Notes under the pieces: generated by a model
Seen by the model: only the letters and a program-made list of their open reading frames with translations
The model's database searches: none
Told to the model about the DNA's origin: nothing
Shown here: piece by piece, positions 25,698 to 33,719 of the stretch
Layout of the letters: every line of letters starts with the position of its first letter
How positions within the stretch are numbered: the first letter of the stretch is position 1
From: JAOTVV01 sp041602035
Lineage (GTDB): Bacteria; Gemmatimonadota; Gemmatimonadetes; Gemmatimonadales; GWC2-71-9
NCBI GenBank assembly: GCA_041602035.1
Contig: JBFIHA010000016.1
Location: forward strand, 1 to 64,000
Reading direction: 5' to 3'
DNA length: 64,000 nucleotides
Translations under genes and position numbers: made by a program

Positions 25698-26261
25698 CTA
25701 GCGGACCGAGCCGGCCGGCTCGGCGCCTACCTTGACGCCGCAGGCGTCACAGAACTTGGCGCTGGGTGACAACGCGTTGCCGCAGGCCTCGCAATAGCGA
25801 GCCTTCGCCTTAGGGGTTGGCTCGGGCTTCGTGAGTGGACGTCCGCAGTCGGAGCAGAACGCGGCGCCGGTCTCCGGGCGCGGACCGCACTGCGAACAGA
25901 CGGTCAGTGCGCCGCTCGCGGCGAGCCGCACCAGCTCTTCGGCCGCGTCCTCTGCATCGGTGAAAACCGCCGGCGTCGCCTCTTCTTCGGCCCGGATCGC
26001 GTCCAGGGCCGCCCTCGAGTATTTGGCCTTCAGTTCGGCGTAGTCCTCATCCGACAGTTTCCCGGTGGCGCGGTCGAACTCGATCTCTTTCAGGGCGAGG
26101 AGCGCCTGGATCTTGGGCGACGCCGACTCCTCCAGCTCCTCGAACTCGATCTGGGGCTTTGTAGCTCCCCGCTGCCCTGGCCTGGCCGGAGCGAGCAGCG
26201 GCTGCACCACCGCCCCCACCGCCACGAACGCCACCAGCACCCCCGCAATCAACTCCAGCAT
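25698..26261 (-). CDS. zinc-ribbon protein of the cytochrome c maturation cluster (CcmI-like)
   Basis: A 187-residue protein. An N-terminal membrane helix (about 1-22) precedes a helical segment with ALKEIEFDRATGKLSDEDY, which resembles the CcmI/CycH N-terminal region, and then two C-terminal zinc ribbons (CSQCG...CSDCG and CEACG...CDACG). The stop is followed by a terminator, and only 2 bp separate it from ccmH upstream. Probably assists apocytochrome handling or complex assembly; no direct evidence for zinc function. Confidence 0.8.
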   Translation of the reverse strand: MLELIAGVLVAFVAVGAVVQPLLAPARPGQRGATKPQIEFEELEESASPKIQALLALKEIEFDRATGKLSDEDYAELKAKYSRAALDAIRAEEEATPAVFTDAEDAAEELVRLAASGALTVCSQCGPRPETGAAFCSDCGRPLTKPEPTPKAKARYCEACGNALSPSAKFCDACGVKVGAEPAGSVR

Positions 26262-26263
26262 CG

Positions 26264-26842
26264 CTACAGCTCCAGGTTGCTCAGCTCCGCCTCGAGCTTG
26301 GCACGTTCTTCGGGCACGAGACCGGAGACATCCACGCCGTCACTGGCCTCGGCGGTCACCACGCGCGTGCGTCGCTTGGTCAACGCCCAGATCAGCCAGG
26401 CACCCACAGACGCGATGGCCGCGCCGGGGAGGAAATAGCCCAGCAGGTTGAACCCCTCCTTCTTGGGGGCCATCAACACCATTTCGCCGTGTCGCGCCAC
26501 GAACGCGTCGATCACCTCTTGCGCCGTCTTGCCCGATTCGACCATCTGCACCACCTCACGATGCATCGCGGGCGACGTGGCGCACGTGAAATCCGTCGTC
26601 CGGCACGTATAGACGTCCAGATTGCATCCACACGTGCACCGCATCCGGCTCTCGAGTCCGACGATGAACGGATCGTTCTCGTAGTCGGTGATGCGGTCAC
26701 GCGGCCGACCCACCCGGAACGGATCGTACAGCTCCGGCGCCCCGACCGCGGCGCCGGCAGGTGGCTCCTGGGCACGGGCCACCCCAGCGAGCGGGAGCAC
26801 CGCGGCGGCGGCGACGTGACCGAGCAGGTCGCGCCTACGCAC
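26264..26842 (-). CDS. ccmH: cytochrome c maturation protein CcmH/NrfF family
   Basis: A 192-residue protein with a twin-Arg-like N-terminus (RRRDLLGHV) and signal segment, a thioredoxin-like-target region, and one late membrane helix (about 135-155). In the family the active site is LRCxxCQ; here it is MRCTCGCN, followed by YTC and FTC, giving five cysteines in 20 residues. It is expected to reduce apocytochrome cysteines for heme ligation. GTG at 26842 has GGAG upstream and overlaps the ccmF stop by 8 bp; a longer frame starting inside ccmF is rejected. Confidence 0.85.
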   Translation of the reverse strand: MRRRDLLGHVAAAAVLPLAGVARAQEPPAGAAVGAPELYDPFRVGRPRDRITDYENDPFIVGLESRMRCTCGCNLDVYTCRTTDFTCATSPAMHREVVQMVESGKTAQEVIDAFVARHGEMVLMAPKKEGFNLLGYFLPGAAIASVGAWLIWALTKRRTRVVTAEASDGVDVSGLVPEERAKLEAELSNLEL

Positions 26843-28898
26843 GCTTCGCCTCCACGAGCTGCGCCGCGTAGCCACCCTGCGTGTCGTCCTGGCCCACCGT
26901 CCGGATGGTCGTGCCGGGCCACAGCGTGACGACGCCACCCACCACCAACACGAAGCCGCCGAACCACACCCACCAGACCATCGGGTTCAGTGTGAAGCGG
27001 TACACAGCTTCTTCCGTCCCTTCCACGACGCCAGCGAACACGATGTAGACGTCCTCGCGTAGATCACTTCGGATCCCCGCTTCGGTGGACGGTTCGAACG
27101 ACCGCTGGCGCATCTGCCGCGGACACGGTTCGATGGGTGCGGAGCAGGTGAAGTGCTGCCGCTTCTCGGACTTCATGATGCCCACACGCTCGCCGTCTCG
27201 CGCCACCTCGACGCTCGCCGCACTCACCAGCCGGTTGAGCTCGTCGTATTGCGACACACCAATGTGCGTGAACGCGTACGTGTGTCCCCACGGCGATCGC
27301 ATCTCGGCCACCTCCCCCGGGTTGAGCGACGCCTCGAGATCGACCGTGAAGGCCTGACCCGTGAACGCCAGGAAGTAGATGACGATGCCAAGGTGCACCA
27401 CGTAGCCTCCGTAGCGCCGCCGGTTGCGGCCCACGAGCCGCGCGAGCGCCTGCGCGTAACCCTCACCGTGCAGACGGTGGCGCGCGCCCACCCCGCGCAC
27501 GAACTCCTGGAGAATCGTCCCGGTGACGAAAGCTCCCAGCGACACGGTCGCGATGGCGTAGAAGTTCCCCATGCCGAGCGCCGTGAGAATGGCGGCCGCG
27601 ATCCCGCCTGACGCGACGGGCACCGCGAACTGCCGCTGCAGGTTTCGCACACTTGCCTTGCGCCACGCGATGAGCGGGCCAATGCCCGTGAGCGCCAGTA
27701 AGAGAATCCCCAGCGGAATGTTCACCTGATTGAAGAACGGCGGGCCCACGGTGACTTGGGTGCCCCGGACGATCTCGGAGATGATGGGGAACATCGTGCC
27801 CCAGAATACCGAGAACGCGATGCCAACCAGAATCAGGTTGTTGAACAGGAAGCTCGCCTCGCGCGACACCATGCTCTCGAGATGCGCCTCGGACTCGAGC
27901 ATGGGGAGCCGGAGCCACAGCAGCGCCGCCATCGCGAGGATGATGAAGATCAGGAAGCCCAGGAAGTAGTAGCCCACCTGCGACTGCGCGAACGAGTGGA
28001 CGCTGGAGATGATCCCGCTGCGGGTGATGAACGTGCCGAAGATGGAGAGCAGGAAGCTCAAAGAGATGAGCACCATGTTCCACTTCTTCAGCATGCCGCG
28101 CTTTTCCTGGATCATGACCGAATGCAGGAACGCGGTCATCGTGAGCCAGGGGAGGAAGCTCGCATTCTCCACCGGATCCCAGGCCCAGTAGCCGCCCCAT
28201 CCCAACTCGACGTACGCCCACCACCTGCCGAGCGTGATTCCGATGGACAGAAACAGCCACGAGACGATGGTCCACTTGCGAATGGCATGGAGCCAACCGG
28301 TGTCCAGCCGCCTCGACACGAGCGCCGCCACGCCGAACGCAAACGGGATCGTGATGCTGATGTACCCGAGGTACAGCATGGGCGGGTGAATCACCATGCC
28401 CGGGTTCTGCAGCTGCGGGTTGAGGCCGCTGCCATCGGCCGGCGTGAACGGCAGTCGTTCGAACGGGTTGGCCGCAAACAGCGTCACGATCACGAAGAAC
28501 AGCACGACCGCGCTCGTCACGCCCGCCACGTGCGGCAGCAGGTGGTCGTACCTGCGTGAGGTGAGCCACTGGGCCAGCGCGCCGAAGATCGAGAGCACCA
28601 CGGCCCAGAACAGCAGACTCCCCGCCTGTCCGCCGTAGAACGCCGACAGGATGTACACCGTCGGGAGATCGCGGCTGGTATAGCCCGCCACGTAGGCGAC
28701 GTTGAAGTCGTGCTTGAGGAGCGCAACGAGGAGCCCGATCGACGCGACGACCAGCACGCCGCACAAGGCGTACGTGGCCCGCCGGGCGCTCGCGATCAAC
28801 TCGGCACGGCCCGTGATCCCGCCATAGAAGCCGACAAAGGTGCCCCACGCGCCGATCAGCAGCGCGAGCCACAACCCGAGTTGTCCCAGCGTCGTCAT
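26835..28898 (-). CDS. ccmF: heme lyase CcmF (CcmF/NrfE family)
   Basis: Inner-membrane cytochrome c synthetase subunit, 687 residues, about 13-15 membrane helices. The periplasmic WWD signature WGGYWAWDPVENASF is at about residue 235, and conserved histidines in NPGMVIHPPMLYLG and nearby serve heme binding. Start at the ATG 28898, four bases after the ccmE stop; upstream in-frame sequence overlaps ccmE and is rejected. The gene order ccmE-ccmF-ccmH supports the assignment. Confidence 0.96.
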   Translation of the reverse strand: MTTLGQLGLWLALLIGAWGTFVGFYGGITGRAELIASARRATYALCGVLVVASIGLLVALLKHDFNVAYVAGYTSRDLPTVYILSAFYGGQAGSLLFWAVVLSIFGALAQWLTSRRYDHLLPHVAGVTSAVVLFFVIVTLFAANPFERLPFTPADGSGLNPQLQNPGMVIHPPMLYLGYISITIPFAFGVAALVSRRLDTGWLHAIRKWTIVSWLFLSIGITLGRWWAYVELGWGGYWAWDPVENASFLPWLTMTAFLHSVMIQEKRGMLKKWNMVLISLSFLLSIFGTFITRSGIISSVHSFAQSQVGYYFLGFLIFIILAMAALLWLRLPMLESEAHLESMVSREASFLFNNLILVGIAFSVFWGTMFPIISEIVRGTQVTVGPPFFNQVNIPLGILLLALTGIGPLIAWRKASVRNLQRQFAVPVASGGIAAAILTALGMGNFYAIATVSLGAFVTGTILQEFVRGVGARHRLHGEGYAQALARLVGRNRRRYGGYVVHLGIVIYFLAFTGQAFTVDLEASLNPGEVAEMRSPWGHTYAFTHIGVSQYDELNRLVSAASVEVARDGERVGIMKSEKRQHFTCSAPIEPCPRQMRQRSFEPSTEAGIRSDLREDVYIVFAGVVEGTEEAVYRFTLNPMVWWVWFGGFVLVVGGVVTLWPGTTIRTVGQDDTQGGYAAQLVEAKRA

Positions 28899-28902
28899 GG
28901 CG

Positions 28903-29307
28903 CTAGGCCTGCGGCGTGGTTTCGTAGCGGGAGCCGCACTTGGCCAGCAGCGTGGTCGCGCGGAATGTGCCGTCCGGCTCGAGCCGGCCCTCAACCACCC
29001 CGTCGACGTCGTCGGTAAAGGTGTCCGGCGCGAGCCCCCGGTACACGACGGGATACGTCTGCGTCCCGTCGGTCACCTGGAACGTGATCGTCTGGGTCCC
29101 CACGTTCCGCGTGATCGACCCGTGCACGACCCGCGCGCCCATCTTGACACCGACGTCGTGGAACGACGGATCAACCGCCACCTTGGCCGCGAGCTCTGTT
29201 GGCGTGAGGAAATAGACTCCCGTCTCCTTGATCCCCGACGTCATCAGGAACCCGACGGTTCCGGCAACCAGGACGGCCCCGAAGAGGAACTTGTATTTGG
29301 CTTTCAT
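28903..29307 (-). CDS. ccmE: cytochrome c maturation heme chaperone CcmE, cysteine type
   Basis: Periplasmic heme chaperone, 134 residues: membrane anchor (about 6-24) and OB-fold beta-barrel. The classic heme-binding HxxxY motif is replaced by Cys124-GSR-Tyr128 (CXXXY), the variant known from some archaea and Desulfovibrio-like bacteria. GGGGGG lies upstream of the ATG. It opens the ccmEFH cluster; ccmABCD are not in this window. Confidence 0.94.
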   Translation of the reverse strand: MKAKYKFLFGAVLVAGTVGFLMTSGIKETGVYFLTPTELAAKVAVDPSFHDVGVKMGARVVHGSITRNVGTQTITFQVTDGTQTYPVVYRGLAPDTFTDDVDGVVEGRLEPDGTFRATTLLAKCGSRYETTPQA

Positions 29308-29403
29308 GACCGAAATATACCCCCCATACGAATGGCGGGAAACTGAGTCGGGATTCCCGCCCGGTGCGTACTATGGTATCCCTCAGGAACTCAAAAGTTC
29401 GTG

Positions 29404-29433
29404 ATCGGCCCGTAAAGGTTTCCTTAGGCCGAT
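29404..29433 (-). terminator. hairpin downstream of glpK
   Basis: ATCGGCC (29404-29410) pairs with GGCCGAT (29427-29433), with an inner AAGG/CCTT stem around TTT. It begins 8 nt past the glpK stop; a short TTTT follows on the minus strand. Confidence 0.5.
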
Positions 29434-29440
29434 TGGGCTC

Positions 29441-30952
29441 TCAGGACCCCCCCTCGCGGCTGCGCGCCCACCACAGGGCCGTCTCCACGGCCCGTTGCCA
29501 CTCCCGGTATTCCGCGTCCCGTGCTCCCGCCGGGTGGAACCACTGATAGGACCGGCTCGCCAGGAAGTCTGCCGCGTTCCGCCACACGCCGGTGGCGAGC
29601 CCGGCGAGCCCGGCGGCCCCTAGGGCCGTGGTCTCCACCACATCGGGCCGCGCCACCGGGACGCCAAGCGTATCAGTTTGGAACTGGACGAGCCAGTCGT
29701 TGGCCGCCGCCCCGCCGTCGACCTTGAGCTCGGTGAGCGGCACCCCCGAGGCGGCACTCATCGCCTCCAGCACGTCACGCGTGCCGAATGCCATCGCCTC
29801 GAGGGCCGCACGAACCAGGTGCGCGCGCCTGCTGCCCCTGCTCAATCCCACGATCGTCCCACGGGCCTCGGGCTCCCAGTGGGGGGCCCCCAGACCCACG
29901 AAGGCGGGAACGAAATAGACCCCGCCCGTATCCGCCACTCCGGCCGCCAGCTCGGCGCTGTCCGAGGCCCGCTCGATGATCCCGAGTCCGTCGCGCAGCC
30001 ATTGCATCGCCGCGCCGGCAATGAAGATCGACCCTTCCAGCGCATAGATCGGCGCCCCCGCCGCGTCACACGCCACGGTGGTCAACACCCCACGCGGTCC
30101 CCCCCCGTCGCTTCCCGTTTCCCGCTTCCCGCTTCCCCCAGCTCCAATCACCATGAGCAAGAACGCCCCCGTCCCGTACGTGTTCTTCCCCTGCCCGGGC
30201 TCCCAACAGCCCTGGCCGTAGAGCGCCGCCTGCTGGTCACCCGCGATGCCCGCGATCGGCAGCGCAGCGCCCAGGTGGACCGGATCCGCCACGCCCACGA
30301 CCTCGCTGGAGCGGTGGATCGCTGGGAGGCTCTCGCGCGGCACACCGAACAGCTCGATTAGCTCCGGGTCCCAGTCGTGCGCCGTGATGTCGTACAGGAG
30401 CGTGCGCGATGCGTTGGTGTGATCGGTGACGTGGGCCGTTCCAGAGGTGAGCCGGTACGTGAGCCAGCTGTCGATGGTCCCGAAGGCGGCGCGTCCCTCG
30501 GCGGCGGCCCGCTGCACGTCCGGTACCTCACGCAGCATCCACTCGATCTTCGTGCCCGAGAAATACGGATCCCACACCAGTCCGGTGCGCTCGGCAATCC
30601 ACGCATCACCGCGCGCCGCGCGCAGCTCCCGGCAGCGACCGGCGGTGCGTCGATCCTGCCAGACCAGAGCTCGGCAGAGAGGCTCACCGCTCGTACGATC
30701 CCAGGCAACCACGGTCTCGCGCTGATTGGTGATGCCGATGGCGGCCGGTGTCTCTTCGACCTGGGCCAGCGCCTCGCGCGCTACGTCCACGGTAACCCGC
30801 CAGATCTCCTCGGCGTCGTGCTCCACCCACCCCGGCGCGGGGAAGTGCTGCGTGAACTCTCGGTAGGCTCGGGCCGCGACACGGCCATCGGCGGCAATGA
30901 CCAGTGCCGTGGATCCCGTCGTCCCCTGATCGAGTGCAAGCACCGATGGCAT
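29441..30952 (-). CDS. glpK: glycerol kinase
   Basis: Cytosolic FGGY-family kinase converting glycerol and ATP to glycerol-3-phosphate. Length 503 is normal. N-terminal LALDQGTTGSTALV is the phosphate-binding loop, DQQAALYGQGCW and DGGAAANDWL are FGGY elements, and WVEHDAEEIW is typical. Between FLLM and VLTT the protein is about ten residues longer than the E. coli enzyme, in a Gly-rich stretch (SGKRETGSDGGG) encoded by four GNTTCCC-type repeats; whether this alters activity is unknown. No other glp genes are adjacent. Confidence 0.95.
   Translation of the reverse strand: MPSVLALDQGTTGSTALVIAADGRVAARAYREFTQHFPAPGWVEHDAEEIWRVTVDVAREALAQVEETPAAIGITNQRETVVAWDRTSGEPLCRALVWQDRRTAGRCRELRAARGDAWIAERTGLVWDPYFSGTKIEWMLREVPDVQRAAAEGRAAFGTIDSWLTYRLTSGTAHVTDHTNASRTLLYDITAHDWDPELIELFGVPRESLPAIHRSSEVVGVADPVHLGAALPIAGIAGDQQAALYGQGCWEPGQGKNTYGTGAFLLMVIGAGGSGKRETGSDGGGPRGVLTTVACDAAGAPIYALEGSIFIAGAAMQWLRDGLGIIERASDSAELAAGVADTGGVYFVPAFVGLGAPHWEPEARGTIVGLSRGSRRAHLVRAALEAMAFGTRDVLEAMSAASGVPLTELKVDGGAAANDWLVQFQTDTLGVPVARPDVVETTALGAAGLAGLATGVWRNAADFLASRSYQWFHPAGARDAEYREWQRAVETALWWARSREGGS
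30110..30137 (-). repeat. tandem 7-bp repeat GNTTCCC (4 units) inside glpK
   Basis: Plus-strand units GCTTCCC, GTTTCCC, GCTTCCC, GCTTCCC are continuous and lie in the glpK coding region, where they encode the GSGKRETGS segment. The unit is the same as in the tract at 15327-15368. Confidence 0.85.
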
Positions 30953-31114
30953 CGTGTCCCCTCACACGGTCACGTCAGAACGGGCCCGCCACCGGAGCGC
31001 GCCCTCCGGACCGTCTCCGTCAGCGCCCGAGTTGTCAACCATCACCACCCCTTCACCGATTCTTCATCGTTTCCGACCTATCGTTCACACCCACATGCGT
31101 TCCGGGAAGCGATC

Positions 31115-31786
31115 ATGTCCATCCGAACGATCGACGTCCGCGAGAAGGTCATGGAAAAGAACGACGAGTTGGCACGCGAAGTTCGGCGCCGGCTGGAGGC
31201 GCACCGCGTCACCGCGTTCAACCTGGTCTCTTCACCCGGCGCCGGGAAGACCCTGCTGCTCGAGCGCACACTCAGCTGTCTCGGCGAGCACGTGGAGATC
31301 GCGGTGATCACCGGCGACGTGCAAACCCAGAACGATGCCGAGCGCTTGGCGGCGCACACGAGCCGATTGGTCCACGCCGTCGTGACCGGGGGTGCCTGTC
31401 ACCTCGACGCCCGGCAGACGCTGAGCGCACTCGAACAGATCGACTTGAACCGCACTGATCTCATCTTCATCGAAAACGTCGGCAACCTCGTGTGTCCAGC
31501 CAGCTGGGATTTGGGCGAAGAAGCCAAGATCGTGGTGTTCTCGGTCACGGAAGGTGAGGACAAGCCCCTCAAGTACCCCAAGGTGTTTCGCGAGGCGGAC
31601 TACGCCGTACTGAACAAGATCGACCTGCTCCCGTACCTCGATTTCGATGCCGAACTGGCGGTCGCGCACGGCAAGCGCATCAACCCCGACCTCCGCTTCT
31701 TCCGCACGTCGGCGCTGACTGGGGAGGGTCTGGACGAGTGGTGCACGTTCATCGAAGCCCACGTGCGGGATGCCATCGTCGCCTGA
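31115..31786 (+). CDS. hypB: hydrogenase/urease nickel incorporation GTPase HypB
   Basis: Cytosolic SIMIBI-class GTPase that delivers nickel during [NiFe]-hydrogenase maturation. 223 residues. P-loop SSPGAGKT (about 39-46), metal-site Cys95-His96 in GGACHLDA, Cys127 in ENVGNLVCPA, and G4 motif NKID (about 167-170) are all present. The N-terminal CXXCGC nickel motif and His-rich tract of some HypB are absent. ATG 31115 gives the normal family N-terminus; the long open frame before it is non-coding. No hydrogenase or other hyp gene is nearby. Confidence 0.94.
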   Translation: MSIRTIDVREKVMEKNDELAREVRRRLEAHRVTAFNLVSSPGAGKTLLLERTLSCLGEHVEIAVITGDVQTQNDAERLAAHTSRLVHAVVTGGACHLDARQTLSALEQIDLNRTDLIFIENVGNLVCPASWDLGEEAKIVVFSVTEGEDKPLKYPKVFREADYAVLNKIDLLPYLDFDAELAVAHGKRINPDLRFFRTSALTGEGLDEWCTFIEAHVRDAIVA

Positions 31787-31802
31787 CCGACCACCTTCGT
31801 TG

Positions 31803-32831
31803 CTAAAGTGAGACGGCCGCGATCGCCGCGTTCAGCGGCGGTCGCAGTACCCCGCGGTCCGTCACGATCCCCGCAATCAGGGCCGCGGGCGTCACGTCGA
31901 ACGCCGGGTTGAACGCCTGGACGCCCGGAGCAGCATCGATCTCCTCTGGACCCCGCTCCTCGATCGGGATCGCCTCACCCGTGGGTAGCGAGGCATCGAA
32001 GGTGCTGAGTGGTGCCGCGACGAAGAATGGAATGCCGTGGGCCTCGGCAAGTACCGCCAGCGCGTACGTGCCGATCTTGTTCGCCACATCCCCATTGGCG
32101 GCGATCCGATCGGCCCCCGTGATCACGACATCGATCTCCCCGTTGGCCATGAGCGCGGCGGCAGCCCCGTCCACGATCACGCGGGCCGGAATGCCCGCCC
32201 GGGCCAGCTCCCATGCCGTGAGCCGGGCACCCTGACGCAGCGGCCGGGTCTCGGTGACCACGACATCAATGTCCATGCCGCGCGCGCGGGCTTCGGATAT
32301 CACGGCGAGTGCCGTGCCGAGCCCGCCCGTGGCGAGCCGACCCGTATTACAGTGGGTGAGGACCGTCGAGCCCGGCGTGAGGAGGCCAACGCCAGCCTCC
32401 CCGATCGCGACGCACATCCCCGCCTCGATGTCCCAGATGCGTTGCGCCTCCTCTCGCAGCGCCTGCGACACCTCCCGTCCCCACGGGCCGTCCGCGAAGG
32501 CGGCGGCGCGCTGCCGCATCCGGTCGAGCGCCCACGTCAGGTTCACCGCTGTCGGACGGGTGGCCTCGAGACGATCCGCGGCCGAGTGGAGCCAGTCCGG
32601 GGTGAGCACTCCGGCGGCCGCGGCATTCTCGGCAGCAGCCGCGAGCCCCATCGCCGCGGCAATCCCAATGAGCGGTGCGCCGCGTACCCGGAGCGACCGG
32701 ATCGCCTCCGCCATCGTCTCGACACTGCGGATATCGACGTACACCTCCTGGTCCGGCAGGCGCGACTGATCGAGAATCCTGACACCACTCGGCGTCCAGT
32801 CGATCGGTGAGAACGGCGCCGGGATGGTCAC
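31803..32831 (-). CDS. mtnA: methylthioribose-1-phosphate isomerase
   Basis: Aldose-ketose isomerase of the methionine salvage pathway (MTR-1-P to MTRu-1-P). 342 residues, normal length. Conserved RVRGAPLIGIAAA (about 48-60), THCNTG with the catalytic Cys (about 158-163), ITGADRIA with catalytic Asp (about 239-246), and NPAFDVTP near the C-terminus are present. eIF2B-like paralogs share the fold, but the CNTG Cys and the length favour MtnA. GTG start overlaps the upstream stop. Confidence 0.95.
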   Translation of the reverse strand: MTIPAPFSPIDWTPSGVRILDQSRLPDQEVYVDIRSVETMAEAIRSLRVRGAPLIGIAAAMGLAAAAENAAAAGVLTPDWLHSAADRLEATRPTAVNLTWALDRMRQRAAAFADGPWGREVSQALREEAQRIWDIEAGMCVAIGEAGVGLLTPGSTVLTHCNTGRLATGGLGTALAVISEARARGMDIDVVVTETRPLRQGARLTAWELARAGIPARVIVDGAAAALMANGEIDVVITGADRIAANGDVANKIGTYALAVLAEAHGIPFFVAAPLSTFDASLPTGEAIPIEERGPEEIDAAPGVQAFNPAFDVTPAALIAGIVTDRGVLRPPLNAAIAAVSL

Positions 32832-33493
32832 GTGAGCGGCCTCGGCTCCCGGCGCTCGAGCAGATACACGACGGCCGTGATCGCGAGCGGTGTGACCAGA
32901 CCGGATACCGCAACGACCGTGACGCTAGGTGGTACCGGCCCCAGGACGGCCACCACCTGCACCGCGGCGAGGAGCGCCACCAACACCACCAGCCCGCGCC
33001 GCAGCACCGCCGAGCGCGGGCGGGCCACCCACAAGAGAAACACGAGGCCCCCCAAGAGCAGCGCCAACTCGAGCGCCGTAGACAGCAGCGGGTATCGCCA
33101 CAGGCCGAGGCCCACCGGATAACGGTTGCCGAAGAGCGGGAGCTGGGCCGGATGCACCAGGGCATCGAAGAGCCAGTGCACGAGGACCACGGTGCCAACC
33201 ACCGCGGCTACTCCGCGCACGCGACCGTACTGGGTGAAGGTATTGTATGCCATGACCGCCACGAGGGACCAGATGGCGGCGGCGCTGAGGCTGTGTGAGA
33301 ACGGCACCGACACCAACTCGAGTGCATTGGTGGCAGTGAATCCCCGAACGATGCGAACCTGCTCCACGCCGAGCAGGAGGAAGCCGGCCCAGATCACATC
33401 GAGCAGCTGCGCCGCCAGCATCAACGCCCAGAGGGGAATCGCACGATCCACGCCCTTCGCGACGAAGCCAGCGGCGTAGTGACCGACGAACAT
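32828..33493 (-). CDS. membrane protein, YdjM/DUF457-like
   Basis: A 221-residue protein starting MFVGHYAAGF, with about six membrane helices. The HYAAG start, internal DVIW, PFSHSL and VHWLFDALVH motifs carry acidic and His residues typical of the YdjM-like putative membrane metal-dependent hydrolases. ATG 33493 has GGAGGTAG about 13 nt upstream; a GTG at 33535 in the previous gene would add 14 residues. Overlaps mtnA (GTGA). Confidence 0.75.
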   Translation of the reverse strand: MFVGHYAAGFVAKGVDRAIPLWALMLAAQLLDVIWAGFLLLGVEQVRIVRGFTATNALELVSVPFSHSLSAAAIWSLVAVMAYNTFTQYGRVRGVAAVVGTVVLVHWLFDALVHPAQLPLFGNRYPVGLGLWRYPLLSTALELALLLGGLVFLLWVARPRSAVLRRGLVVLVALLAAVQVVAVLGPVPPSVTVVAVSGLVTPLAITAVVYLLERREPRPLT

Positions 33494-33503
33494 CAGACGG
33501 CTA

Positions 33504-33719
33504 CTACCTCCGTTCCGCCCGCGTCGTTCCGTCACCCGCGCGCCGCTTGCGGCGCTCGCGCACCCAGTAGCCGATCAGACCGCCGAACACGAGGCCACTC
33601 AGCATCACCGTCAGGAACTCGTTCTGGAGATCGGATTCCCCATGGATAATGTCACGAACCGCCGCGAGGTCGAGGGCCCCGAGGACAACGACGACCAGGA
33701 CGAGCAGCAGCGTCTTCAT
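33504..33719 (-). CDS. small two-helix membrane protein
   Basis: A 71-residue hypothetical protein with membrane helices at about 3-22 and 38-54 and a basic C-terminal tail (RERRKRRAGDG). Its ATG overlaps the ggt stop. No family recognised; role unknown. Confidence 0.65.
   Translation of the reverse strand: MKTLLLVLVVVVLGALDLAAVRDIIHGESDLQNEFLTVMLSGLVFGGLIGYWVRERRKRRAGDGTTRAERR

Noticed and set aside
25503..25769. Plus-strand gene of 88 codons in the 423-bp gap
   Set aside because: No ribosome site, no family, and it crosses a strong terminator and the 3' end of the zinc-ribbon gene.
30377..31114. Extension of hypB upstream to give a 469-residue protein
   Set aside because: The extension overlaps glpK in antisense and lacks any homologous feature; ATG 31115 gives the family N-terminus.
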